A stretch of 64,000 nt of DNA, from NCBI RefSeq assembly GCF_000422205.1, contig NZ_ATHV01000064.1, positions 248,001-312,000 on the forward strand, written 5' to 3'. This document shows, piece after piece, positions 43,329 through 51,938 of this stretch. Each line of letters begins with the position of its first letter. The stretch's first letter is position 1. Origin of the DNA: Desulfovibrio sp. X2 (GTDB lineage Bacteria; Desulfobacterota; Desulfovibrionia; Desulfovibrionales; Desulfovibrionaceae). Under the pieces are notes generated by a model. It ran no database searches. It was not told where the DNA came from and saw nothing but the letters and a program-made list of their open reading frames with translations. A program made the position numbers and the translations under genes.

Positions 43329-44627
43329 ATGTCACTGTGGTCCATCATCCTCGCGGCGGGCAGCGGCTCTCGGCTGGCCGCGGCCGGTCTTTCCGTGCGC
43401 AAGCAGTTCCTGCACTACCGCGGGGCGCCGCTCTTCTGGCATTCGGCGCGCACCCTCTCCCGCCTGCCCGAGCTTTCCGGCATCGTGCTCGTCTTTCCGG
43501 CCGAGGCGCTGGACGAGAGCGAGGACATGCTGCGCGACCTGGCCTCCCGCGAGCCGCTGGACGTGCCGCTGCGCGCCGTGGCCGGAGGGGCCAGGAGGCA
43601 GGACTCCGTGGCCGCGGGCCTGGCCGCGCTGCCGCGCGACGCCCGCGCCGTGCTCGTGCACGACGCGGCCCGCCCCTTCCTGAGCGTGGCCCTGGCCGCG
43701 CGCCTGGCCGACGCCCTGTCGGACGGAGCGCGCGCCGCCATCCCCGGCCTCGCCGTGACGGACACCATCAAGATCGTCACCCCGGACGGCACGGTGGCGG
43801 ACACGCCCGAGCGCGCCTTTCTCCGCGCCGTGCAGACGCCGCAGGCCTTCGACCTGGCGCTTCTGCGCTCGGCCCACACCCGGGCCGAGGCCGAGGGCTG
43901 GGACGTGACCGACGACGCCATGCTCGTGGAACGGCTCGGCGAGCCGGTCCTGGTCATCGAGGGCGAGCCGGGCAACGTCAAGATCACCACCCCCGAGGAC
44001 CTGCTCCTGCTGGCCCCGCGCCCGGGGGAATCGGGCGAATTCGCCCCACAGGAGGATCCGCGCATGCGGACAACGGAGCACCCCACTCCCGAGACGGACG
44101 GCGCGGCCGCCGAGGCCAAGGGCCGCGCGCGCATGCCCGTGCGCCAGGCCGTGACCGGCTTCGGCTACGACGTGCACAAGTTCGGCCCGGGCAGGCCCTT
44201 CGTGCTCGGCACCGTGCCCTTTCCCGGCGCGCCGGAGATCGTGGCCCACTCGGACGGCGACGTCCTGCTGCACGCGCTCATGGACGCCATCCTCGGCTGC
44301 ATGGGCAAGGGCGACATCGGCAAGCTCTTTCCGGACAGCGACGCCTCCTTCGACAACGCCTCCTCGGCCGTGCTCCTCGACGAGGTGCTGGAGCTCGCGC
44401 GCTCCAAGGGCTACGAGCTGGTGCACGCGGACCTGACCGTGATCTCGCAGATTCCCAAGGTCGGCCCGCACCGCGAGCGCATCCAGGAGGCCGTGGCCCG
44501 CCTGCTGGGGCTGCCGCCCGAACGCGTGGGCATCAAGGCGACCACCGAGGAAGGCCTCGGCTTCACGGGCGAGAAGAAGGGCATCAAGTGCGTGGCCGTG
44601 GTCACGGCCCTGCTTCCGGCCCGCTGA
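43329..44627 (+). CDS. ispDF: Bifunctional IspD-IspF (MEP pathway)
   Basis: 432 residues, two MEP enzymes in one chain. Residues 1-230: IspD, with the CTP-binding loop AAGSGSRL, VHDAARPF and the conserved TDTIK. A linker of about 40 residues follows, low complexity (ETDGAAAEAKGRARM). C-terminal IspF has GYDVHKF with metal-binding Asp and His, HSDGDVLLHALMDAILG and the late IKATTEEGLGFTG. The fusion occurs in several Proteobacteria. No strong ribosome site precedes the ATG at 43329. It lies 99 bases past the rnpB terminator. Confidence 0.95.
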   Translation: MSLWSIILAAGSGSRLAAAGLSVRKQFLHYRGAPLFWHSARTLSRLPELSGIVLVFPAEALDESEDMLRDLASREPLDVPLRAVAGGARRQDSVAAGLAALPRDARAVLVHDAARPFLSVALAARLADALSDGARAAIPGLAVTDTIKIVTPDGTVADTPERAFLRAVQTPQAFDLALLRSAHTRAEAEGWDVTDDAMLVERLGEPVLVIEGEPGNVKITTPEDLLLLAPRPGESGEFAPQEDPRMRTTEHPTPETDGAAAEAKGRARMPVRQAVTGFGYDVHKFGPGRPFVLGTVPFPGAPEIVAHSDGDVLLHALMDAILGCMGKGDIGKLFPDSDASFDNASSAVLLDEVLELARSKGYELVHADLTVISQIPKVGPHRERIQEAVARLLGLPPERVGIKATTEEGLGFTGEKKGIKCVAVVTALLPAR

Positions 44628-44792
44628 GCCCAGCGCCCTGAACCGCCGCCCGGCCGCCCTCTCCGCCGGGCTTGCGCGCCGCGCCGCATCACGGTAACAG
44701 GAGCGCTCCCGTTTCACGCGCCGCAGCGCTGCCGGGCCCCCGGGCCGGACGCTTCCGGCGCATCGAACCAATCGCGACCCATCGGAGCCACC

Positions 44793-46253
44793 ATGCAGCT
44801 CTACAATACGCTCACCCGCAGCAAGGAAGCCTTCACCCCGGCGCAGCCCGGCCGTGTCGGCATGTACGTCTGCGGCATCACGGCCTACGACTTCTGCCAC
44901 ATCGGCCACGCCCGCTCGTCCGTGGTCTTCGACGTGCTCGTGCGCTACCTGCGCCGCACCGGGCTCGACGTGACCTTCGTGCGCAACTTCACGGACATCG
45001 ACGACAAGATCATCAAGCGCGCCAACGAGGAGGGCTCCACCTCCGAGGAAGTGGCCGAGCGCAACATCCGCTATTTCTACGAGGACATGGACCGGCTGAA
45101 CATCCTGCGCGCGGACATCGAGCCGCGCTGCACGGAGCACGTGCCGGAGATGATCTCGCTCACCGGGCGCCTCATCGAGAAGGGCCACGCCTACCCCACC
45201 CCCTCGGGCGACGTGTACTTCCGCGTGCGTTCCTTCAAGGACTACGGCAAGCTCTCGGGCCGCGACGTCGAGGAGCTGGAGGCCGGGGCGCGCATCGCTC
45301 CGGGCGAGGAGAAGGAAGACCCGCTGGACTTCGCCCTGTGGAAGGCCGCCAAGCCCGGCGAGCCCTCCTGGGACAGCCCCTGGGGCAAGGGACGGCCCGG
45401 CTGGCACATCGAGTGCTCGGCCATGAGCGAGAAGCACCTGCACCTGCCGCTCGACATCCACGGCGGCGGCCAGGACCTCATCTTCCCGCACCACGAGAAC
45501 GAGGTGGCCCAGACCGAGGCCGCGCTCGGCAAGCCGTTCTCCCGCTTCTGGGTGCACAACGGCTTCGTGCAGATCAACCACGAGAAGATGTCCAAGTCGC
45601 TCGGCAACTTCTTCACCATCCGCGAGATCCTGGCCAAGTTCCTGCCCGAGGTCCTGCGCTTCTTCCTCCTGACCATGCACTACAGAAGCCCGCTGGACTT
45701 CTCGGACGAGGCCATGGAGGAGGCGGAAAAGGGGCTTCGCCGCATCTACGCCGGACTGGAGCAGGTGCGGGCGGCCGTGGCCGCGCCCGTGGAGTGGAAG
45801 AAGGGGCCGCTGCCCAAGGAGATCGTCGAGGAGCTCGACGCCGTCGCCGCCAAGTGGACCGAGGCCATGGAGGACGACCTGAACACGGCCGCGGCCATCG
45901 GCCACGTCTTCGGCCTGGTGCGCCTCGCGGGCCGCGTGCTGGAGAACAAGGGCTGGCGGAAGCTCGAGGGCGGCAAGGCCTTCTTCGAGAAGGCGCTCGG
46001 CCTGATGGAAGGCTGGGGCGAAGTGCTCGGCCTCTTCGGCCGGGAGCCCGCCGAATTCCTCGCCGAGCTCCGCGCGAGCCGCGCCGCGCGCAAGGGCATC
46101 GACCCCGACAAGGTGATCGCCCTGCTCGCCGAGCGCGCCGCTGCCCGCACGAACAAGGATTTCGCCCGCTCGGACGGCGTACGCGACGAGCTCGCCGCCA
46201 TGGGCGTCGAAGTCAAGGACACGCCCCAGGGACAGACCTGGGACGTGGCGTAG
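44793..46253 (+). CDS. cysS: Cysteinyl-tRNA synthetase
   Basis: 486 residues. Class I motifs HIGHARSS and KMSKSLGN are present. Zinc ligands are YVCGITAYDF (Cys), WHIECSAM (Cys) and a later HHENE (His). Length is normal. GGAG lies upstream of the ATG at 44793. A 10-bp perfect hairpin at 46281-46305 lies 27 bases past the stop. Confidence 0.96.
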   Translation: MQLYNTLTRSKEAFTPAQPGRVGMYVCGITAYDFCHIGHARSSVVFDVLVRYLRRTGLDVTFVRNFTDIDDKIIKRANEEGSTSEEVAERNIRYFYEDMDRLNILRADIEPRCTEHVPEMISLTGRLIEKGHAYPTPSGDVYFRVRSFKDYGKLSGRDVEELEAGARIAPGEEKEDPLDFALWKAAKPGEPSWDSPWGKGRPGWHIECSAMSEKHLHLPLDIHGGGQDLIFPHHENEVAQTEAALGKPFSRFWVHNGFVQINHEKMSKSLGNFFTIREILAKFLPEVLRFFLLTMHYRSPLDFSDEAMEEAEKGLRRIYAGLEQVRAAVAAPVEWKKGPLPKEIVEELDAVAAKWTEAMEDDLNTAAAIGHVFGLVRLAGRVLENKGWRKLEGGKAFFEKALGLMEGWGEVLGLFGREPAEFLAELRASRAARKGIDPDKVIALLAERAAARTNKDFARSDGVRDELAAMGVEVKDTPQGQTWDVA

Positions 46254-46280
46254 CCACCCGGACCATTTTGCGCGCACGGG

Positions 46281-46305
46281 CCGGACGCCTCGCACAGGCG
46301 TCCGG
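46281..46305 (+). terminator. Perfect hairpin between cysS and the NapH-like gene
   Basis: CCGGACGCCT-5-AGGCGTCCGG. No T run follows, so termination is uncertain. Confidence 0.4.
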
Positions 46306-46389
46306 TCCGGCCCGCCGCCCGCCTGACCACGCCGTTTCGCAACGATTCACCAGGGCCCTTCCCTCCCCCTCGGGCCCGTCCGGCAGCAC

Positions 46390-47367
46390 ATGAAGATCGA
46401 AACCACTCCCCTGCTTCTGCGTCGCCTCATCCAGACCGTCTTTCTCGGGCTCAGCGTCCTCGTCTGGGTAGAGCTCTACCGTTTCTGCCTCTGGGCCGTG
46501 GGGCTCGGCACCCCGGCCGCGCGGCCCTCGGCCCAGGAGGCCTTCCTGCCCATCAGCGCGCTATTGGGCCTCAAGCGCCTCGTGCTCACCGGCCGGTACG
46601 ACCCGGTGCATCCGGCCGGGCTCACCTTCCTCATCGCGGCCCTGCTCACGGCCTTCCTGCTGCGCCGGGGATTCTGCGCCTTCGTCTGCCCGCTGGGGCT
46701 GCTCTCGGATCTCTGTTCCGCGCTCGGCAGGAAGCTCGGGCTGGAACGCCGCGTGCCGCGCCGCCTGGACAAGACCCTGCGCGGCCTCAAGTTCATCTTC
46801 CTCGCGCTCTGCCTGTCCCTCTTCCTGCTCGTGGGCGGGAGCAACATGCAGGGCTTCATGATGAGCCCCTTCAACATCACGGCGGACGCGCACCTGCTGC
46901 TCTTCTTCCTCTCACCCTCGGGCACGGTGCTCACGGTCGCGGCGGCCCTGGCCGCCGTCTCGCTCGTGGCGCGCAACGCCTGGTGCCGCTGGCTCTGCCC
47001 CTACGGCGCGCTGCTCGGCCTCGCGGCCGTTCTCGGCCCCACGCGCGTGCGCCGCGAGGACGACGCCTGCACCCGCTGCGGCCGCTGCGAACGCGCCTGC
47101 CCCTCCGCCATCCGCATCCGCGAGAAGGCGGAGATGAAGGGGCCGGAGTGCTTCGGCTGCGCGCAGTGCGTGGGCGCATGCCCGGAAAAGGGCGCCATCG
47201 CCCTGCGCGCGGCGGGCAGGCCCATCCCCTGGCGCATGGCCGGGGCTGCCGTGTGCGTGGTGCTGGTGGGATTCTGCGTGGTCGCGGCCCTCTCCGGGCA
47301 CTGGACCACCAGGCTTCCCGCGGTCATGCTCAAGGCCTTCTACGCCAGGGCGTTCATGGGGGCGTAG
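46390..47367 (+). CDS. NapH-like membrane ferredoxin (4Fe-4S)
   Basis: 325 residues. Several membrane helices flank two CxxxCP motifs (CAFVCPLG and CRWLCPYG) on the cytoplasmic side. A C-terminal ferredoxin domain has CTRCGRCERACP and CFGCAQCVGACP, eight Cys for two [4Fe-4S] clusters. Such quinol-linked electron donors serve periplasmic reductases. No reductase gene is adjacent, so the partner is unknown. Confidence 0.88.
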   Translation: MKIETTPLLLRRLIQTVFLGLSVLVWVELYRFCLWAVGLGTPAARPSAQEAFLPISALLGLKRLVLTGRYDPVHPAGLTFLIAALLTAFLLRRGFCAFVCPLGLLSDLCSALGRKLGLERRVPRRLDKTLRGLKFIFLALCLSLFLLVGGSNMQGFMMSPFNITADAHLLLFFLSPSGTVLTVAAALAAVSLVARNAWCRWLCPYGALLGLAAVLGPTRVRREDDACTRCGRCERACPSAIRIREKAEMKGPECFGCAQCVGACPEKGAIALRAAGRPIPWRMAGAAVCVVLVGFCVVAALSGHWTTRLPAVMLKAFYARAFMGA

Positions 47368-47430
47368 GGCCCGCAGGCACGTCGTTCACGGCTTCGTCCC
47401 CGGCTTCGGCCCCGGCCCCGGCCGCAGGCC

Positions 47431-48582
47431 TCAGATGTCCTCGTCGAAGAAGAGCTTCCAGGCCGACTTGTAGGCCACGATCTCGCGCACTTCGGGCGGC
47501 AGGCCGGCCATGAAGTGCCGCTCGTTGGCGGCCTTCTCCGGCAGGTCGTCCATGCGGTCGCCGCCGATGTCGAAGGCGGCCACGAAGTGCCAGGGGTAGG
47601 CCGAGACGAGGTCCACCCATTCCTTCTTCACCCCTCCGTTCTCGCGGTCCCAGACGTGGGCCTGGTGCTCGCCGCTCACGGGATACTTGGCGTCCGGCGT
47701 GCCGAAGGCGAGGTCGAAGTAGATGTTCGGGTGGTTCTCGATGAGCTTGCGCACGAACTGCGGACCGTAGTCCCTCGCCCTGTCCGAGAAGCGGATCTGG
47801 GCCAGATGGCACCAGATGACCTTGGCCCCCGGGTAGGCGGAAAGCATCTTCTCCAGGGGCGGCAGGAGCTGGTCCTCGATCTCGTAGTGGATCTGGAACG
47901 ACAGCCCCGTGCGCTCGGAAAAGGCGAACAATGTCTTGCCCGCGGGCGAGTCAATGGGGATGTTCACGTCGCGGAACATCTCGCCGCGCTTGTACTCCCG
48001 GGGCGAGGGGTAGTGGCGGAACTCGAACTCCCCGAGCAGCGGATAGCCGTCCTCCACCGCCTTTTTCATGGTCACGTCCAGGAAGCGCTCCGGCTCCTCG
48101 GTCCAGGCGGGATAGATGCCTGCCGTGGTCACGGGCAGATAGCGCCAGGGATCGGCCGCCACCAGTCGCCGCACGTCGTCGCTCCAGAGGGTGCCGTGCT
48201 TCTCGTACTCCTTCTTGCCGATCTGCGGCGAGAAGGCCACCAGGGCCACGCCGTTGTCGTCCATCTGCCGCGCGAAGCGCGGCATGTCGAGCTTCTTCGG
48301 CGTGTAGCTCGACTCCACGTCTATGATCGGCACCTGGCCCGAGGCCTTGATGGCCGCGATGCGCTTGCGCCACATGGCCTTGAGCGCGGAGATGTCGAAG
48401 GGCACGGGGGCCAGCGGCGCGTCGTCCAGCCCCACGTCTCCGGGCAGCGGCCCGAACTCCTGCCCGGATGCGGCGTGCGGCGCGCAAAGCGCGGCGGAAA
48501 ACGCGAAGACGACGAGGAAGACGACGGGGAAGGCGGCCGAAACGCGGCGGGAAACGGACCTGGCGGAACGTGCGGGCTGCAT
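47431..48582 (-). CDS. Exported amidohydrolase-fold protein
   Basis: 383 residues. A signal peptide (FPVVFLVVFAFSAALCAPHAASG) precedes a TIM-barrel amidohydrolase_2-like domain: IIDVESSYTPKKLD (in place of the usual HxH start), GEFEFRHY, FQIHYEIEDQL (His), VIWCHLAQ (His) and AFDIGGDR (Asp). The first metal-ligand pair HxH of typical members is not visible, so metal binding may differ. Substrate unknown. AAAGGA lies upstream of the ATG at 48582. Confidence 0.7.
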   Translation of the reverse strand: MQPARSARSVSRRVSAAFPVVFLVVFAFSAALCAPHAASGQEFGPLPGDVGLDDAPLAPVPFDISALKAMWRKRIAAIKASGQVPIIDVESSYTPKKLDMPRFARQMDDNGVALVAFSPQIGKKEYEKHGTLWSDDVRRLVAADPWRYLPVTTAGIYPAWTEEPERFLDVTMKKAVEDGYPLLGEFEFRHYPSPREYKRGEMFRDVNIPIDSPAGKTLFAFSERTGLSFQIHYEIEDQLLPPLEKMLSAYPGAKVIWCHLAQIRFSDRARDYGPQFVRKLIENHPNIYFDLAFGTPDAKYPVSGEHQAHVWDRENGGVKKEWVDLVSAYPWHFVAAFDIGGDRMDDLPEKAANERHFMAGLPPEVREIVAYKSAWKLFFDEDI

Positions 48583-48685
48583 CGCTGGCGATCCTTTGCC
48601 GCGAGAAGCGGCGCTTGGAGGACGATTCCCCTTCCCTAGCGGAAGCCGGGACAGGCCGCAATCGGAGCGTGATCGGCCTGAGAGG

Positions 48686-49663
48686 TCAGGCGCCGCAGCT
48701 GCGGCCGAGCAGCTCCATGTAGTCGAGCTCCATTGCCACCATCTCGGAATCCCCTTTGCGCAGCCACTCGGAGAGCCAGGCGAAGCGGGAGGCGAGGATG
48801 GCCGCGGGAAGGAGCGGACGCAGGCTCGCGGGCAGGAGTCCCTCGGCGGCCAGGCGGCGCAGCATGGCCGCGCCCGCGCCGCGGCGGAAGGTGTCCGGAT
48901 TCTCGATGCCCAGGCAGCCGAGCGTGTTGGCGATGTCGTAGAGCGCGTGGCGCAAGCCCGCGAATTCCCAGTCGATGACCGCGAGGATGCGGCCGCCGCG
49001 CCAGACGGCGTTTTGCGGGTGCAGGTCGCCGTGGCAGAGGACGCGCGGAAGCTCCGGCTCCTGGTCGAGGAAGGGCCGGACGGCAACGGCCAGGGCGGCC
49101 GCGCGGACGTGGATGTCCGGGGCATGGCGGCGCACGTCCGAAAGGAGCTTGTCCACGTACGCGGCCGGGGAGAATGCGCCCAGATCCTCCGGCATGGTCC
49201 CCATGTCCCCGGAAGCCGATGCCGCCTGCGCGGCCCGAGCGAGACGCGCAAGGACGTCCGCCAGCTCCTCGCCCGGCAGGTCCTGCGCGGTGTAGCCTGG
49301 CGCGTCCAGCGGCTCGCCCGCGACAAAGGGAGAGATCTGCCATAGCGCGCCCCCGTCTCCGTCGTCGCGCGCGACGTATCTGCCGCCGTTGAATCCGTCG
49401 GTGAATCCGGCTGTGAATCCGTCGGCGCACGGCCTGTAGGCGCAGGCCTGCGCAAGCCCGGCCGCCGCAAGCGCGGCCAGCAGGCGCCCTAGAGCCTCGC
49501 GCCGCGCGGCCTGCCCGGGCGCAATGCGCTCGAGCACCCACAGCCCCCCGCCCGCATCCTCCACCACGCGCCGCGCGATGCAGCGCTCCGGGCTGCCGGG
49601 GATGAAGAGGTCCGGCCGCTCGCGGCCGAACCCGAGATTCCAGGGGGCGAGAGGATCGTTCAT
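48686..49663 (-). CDS. APH-type phosphotransferase
   Basis: 325 residues. The kinase-like catalytic loop reads VLCHGDLHPQNAVW (Brenner motif) and the metal-binding VIDWEFAGL follows. The N-terminal lobe is shorter than in antibiotic kinases and carries a short repetitive segment (residues about 80-95, FTAGFTDGFN) encoded by 12-bp tandem repeats. Members phosphorylate amino acids, choline or sugars; the substrate here is unknown. It is downstream of palindromic element A in transcription. Confidence 0.85.
   Translation of the reverse strand: MNDPLAPWNLGFGRERPDLFIPGSPERCIARRVVEDAGGGLWVLERIAPGQAARREALGRLLAALAAAGLAQACAYRPCADGFTAGFTDGFNGGRYVARDDGDGGALWQISPFVAGEPLDAPGYTAQDLPGEELADVLARLARAAQAASASGDMGTMPEDLGAFSPAAYVDKLLSDVRRHAPDIHVRAAALAVAVRPFLDQEPELPRVLCHGDLHPQNAVWRGGRILAVIDWEFAGLRHALYDIANTLGCLGIENPDTFRRGAGAAMLRRLAAEGLLPASLRPLLPAAILASRFAWLSEWLRKGDSEMVAMELDYMELLGRSCGA
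49383..49419 (-). repeat. 12-bp in-frame tandem repeats in the APH-type gene
   Basis: Three units GAATCCGTCGGT, GAATCCGGCTGT and GAATCCGTCGGC (plus strand) encode the repeated Phe-Thr-Asp/Ala-Gly segment. The units are whole codon multiples. Confidence 0.7.
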
Positions 49664-49729
49664 GCGCGTCGTGCCCTTCCCGCGTCTTCATGCCTCGACA
49701 CGAGGGCGGAGGAGTTCGCCGATCATGCA

Positions 49730-49851
49730 GGCGGCTCAAAAAGCGTCAGATGCAAGGCGCACAAAAAATCCGAGTCCGAAGCGTATCATGACATACGCGA
49801 GGGCTCGGATTTCTTGCAGCAACGCGGCAGACGGTGCTTCTTCAGCGGTCC
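49730..49851. repeat. Palindromic element A (~122 nt)
   Basis: Outer arm GGCGGCTCAAAAAGCG faces GTGCTTCTTCAGCGGTCC; inner arms are AAATCCGAG (49766-49774) with CTCGGATTT (49804-49812) and GCGTA with TACGC. It lies 4 bases past the stop codon of the minus-strand gene at 49856 and before the APH gene. A second copy is at 51812. Confidence 0.85.
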
Positions 49852-49855
49852 GCGC

Positions 49856-50215
49856 CTAGCAGTCTTCCTTGGCGATGGTGCGCCGCAGCCACTCCTTGAT
49901 CTCCTCGGTGGGCTCGAGGATGCCGCGCACCCGGCCGCGCTGCGTGTAGAAGCCTTCGAGGTACTTCTCGGGCACCTTCTTCTCGCACAGGGTCTCGCTG
50001 CCCCACTTGTTCATCTTCATGAGCACGGCCTTGGGCTCCGGGCCCCAGGTGTCGATGACGAAGTAGATGGAGTATTCGTCGGACAGGGTCACGGGACGGC
50101 GCAGGTCGTCGCGGTAGTTGTTGTTGCCCCATTCCAGGTAGCGCGTCACCGCGTCCTCCTGGATCATGTCCCATTCGACCTCGTCCAGCCATGCCTTGCA
50201 GTTGCCTTCGGCCAT
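49856..50215 (-). CDS. Small protein of unknown function
   Basis: 119 residues. It is acidic and rich in aromatic residues (WLDEVEWDMIQEDAVTRYLE; YYSIYFVIDTW is not exact but SIYFVIDTW is). It has no signal peptide or membrane segment and no recognised domain. A good ribosome site CAGGAGG lies about 7 bases upstream of the ATG at 50215. It is 73 bases past radA in the same direction. Function unknown. Confidence 0.75.
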   Translation of the reverse strand: MAEGNCKAWLDEVEWDMIQEDAVTRYLEWGNNNYRDDLRRPVTLSDEYSIYFVIDTWGPEPKAVLMKMNKWGSETLCEKKVPEKYLEGFYTQRGRVRGILEPTEEIKEWLRRTIAKEDC

Positions 50216-50288
50216 GCGACCCTCCTGTTTCTCGATGTGGCCCCACTTTACGCCAGATGCGGCCCCGGTATCAAGTCGCTCGCGGGGT

Positions 50289-51725
50289 TCAGCCTTCCTC
50301 GCCGGGGGCGTCGGACGTGCTTGACGGCATGTCGGACTCGCCCTTTCGGGCGTGCGCGGCCTTGGTCCGGGCCGCGGCCCTGTCCGTGGCGGCGCGGCCG
50401 GAGCCGAAGAGCGCGGCCTGGAAGTCCGAGAGGCGCTTCACGCCCTTCTTGCCCGAGCCCGGGTGCATGATGGGCCCGTAGCCGAGCCGCTTGGCCTGCT
50501 TGTAGCGGATCTCGTGGCCCTGGCAGGGGCGGATCTGCCCGTTCAGGTCCACCTCGCCCCAGAAGACCGCGCCCTCGGGCAGGGGCAGGTCATAGTGGGA
50601 CGAGAGCACCGCGGCCACGAGGCCGAGGTCGAGCCCGGGCTCGGAGAGCGTGAGCCCGCCGCCGATCTTGGCGTAGATGTCCGACTGGCCGAAGTTGAGC
50701 TTCAGGTGCTTTTCCAGCACCGCGAGCAGCAGGTGCAGCCGGTTGGCCGGAAAGCCCATGGCCGCGCGGCGCGGGATGGAGAGGAAGGACTGTCCGGCCA
50801 GGGCCTGGACCTCCACGGCGAAGGGCTTCTGCCCGTCCATGGCCATGACCACGGCCGTGCCGGAGAGCGAGGCGTCGCGCGCGCCGAGGAAGAACGTCGA
50901 GGGGTCGGGCACCACGGCGAGCCCCTGCTCGCCCATGCTGAAGACGATGAGCTCGTCCGAGGGGCCGAAGCGGTTCTTGAGCACGCGCAGGATGCGGAAG
51001 ACGTGGCGGCGGTCGCCCTCGAGATAGAGCACCGTGTCCACCATGTGCTCCATGAGCTTCGGCCCCGCGATCTGGCCGTCCTTGGTCACGTGGCCGACCA
51101 GCACCAGGGCCGTGTCGCCCTTCTTGGCCTCCTCCACCAGCTGCGCGGACACGGCGCGCACCTGCGAGACGCTGCCGGGCAGTCCGTCCGCGAGCGAGGA
51201 GGCCATGGTCTGCACCGAGTCGATGACCGCGAGCGCGGGCTTGTCCGCGCGCATGGCGGCCGCGGCCTCGTCCGCGCTGTTGGAGGCCAGCGCCAGGAGC
51301 GAGGGCGCGAGCGTGCCCAGGCGCTCCGCCCTGCCCTTCAGCTGCGGCAGGGACTCCTCGCCCGTGACGTAGAGCACGCGCTGGTCCTGGTCCGCGATGA
51401 GGCCGCAGAGCTGCAGCAGGAAGGTGGACTTGCCGATGCCCGGCTCACCGCCGAGCAGGATGGCCCCGCCCGGCACGAGCCCCTTGCCCAGGAAGCGGTC
51501 GAGCTCGGCCATGCCCGTGGGCCTGGCCGCGTGCGGCGAGGCGTCGAGCCCGGCCAGGGACTGCGCCTTGCCCGGGGCGAGCGGCGCGGCGCCCTTGCCC
51601 TTGGCGGGCGCGGCCACGACCTCCTCGGTCAGGCAGTTCCACTCCTTGCAGGTGGGGCACTGCCCGGCCCAGCGCGTGGACTGCGCCCCGCAGGACGTGC
51701 AGACGTAGATGGTGCGCGTCTTCAT
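50289..51725 (-). CDS. radA: DNA repair protein RadA
   Basis: 478 residues. The N-terminal zinc finger has CTSCG and CPTCKEW. The ATPase domain has the Walker A loop GGEPGIGKSTF and a Walker B region ALAVIDSVQ. The RadA signature KNRFGPSDE is present, and the C-terminal domain is Lon-protease-like (LDLGLVAAVLSSHYDLPL). The C-terminal tail is Ala/Arg/Ser-rich and unusual for RadA, about 40 residues long. It is a branch-migration helicase in recombination. GAGG precedes the ATG at 51725. Confidence 0.95.
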   Translation of the reverse strand: MKTRTIYVCTSCGAQSTRWAGQCPTCKEWNCLTEEVVAAPAKGKGAAPLAPGKAQSLAGLDASPHAARPTGMAELDRFLGKGLVPGGAILLGGEPGIGKSTFLLQLCGLIADQDQRVLYVTGEESLPQLKGRAERLGTLAPSLLALASNSADEAAAAMRADKPALAVIDSVQTMASSLADGLPGSVSQVRAVSAQLVEEAKKGDTALVLVGHVTKDGQIAGPKLMEHMVDTVLYLEGDRRHVFRILRVLKNRFGPSDELIVFSMGEQGLAVVPDPSTFFLGARDASLSGTAVVMAMDGQKPFAVEVQALAGQSFLSIPRRAAMGFPANRLHLLLAVLEKHLKLNFGQSDIYAKIGGGLTLSEPGLDLGLVAAVLSSHYDLPLPEGAVFWGEVDLNGQIRPCQGHEIRYKQAKRLGYGPIMHPGSGKKGVKRLSDFQAALFGSGRAATDRAAARTKAAHARKGESDMPSSTSDAPGEEG

Positions 51726-51811
51726 GAAGCCTCGACGGTTTTTCGGGGTCGGTCCCGGAAAGAGAAGACGGGCCTGCGGCCCGTCCTGATCGGCGACAAA
51801 CCCCATTTCCT

Positions 51812-51934
51812 GGGCCGCTCAAAAAGCGCCGGATGCAAGGCGCAAGAGAAATTCAATCCCGACGCGTAGTCTTACCTACGCGAGGGGTTGAATTTTTCGC
51901 GGCAACGCAGCAGACGACGCTTTTTCAGCGGCCC
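51812..51934. repeat. Palindromic element B (~123 nt)
   Basis: Same layout as element A: outer arm GGGCCGCTCAAAAAGCG faces CGCTTTTTCAGCGGCCC; inner arms AAATTCAA (51849-51856) with TTGAATTT (51888-51895) and CGCGTAG (51863-51869) with CTACGCG (51876-51882). It lies 4 bases past the stop of the minus-strand gene at 51939 and upstream of radA. Confidence 0.88.
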
Positions 51935-51938
51935 AGGG

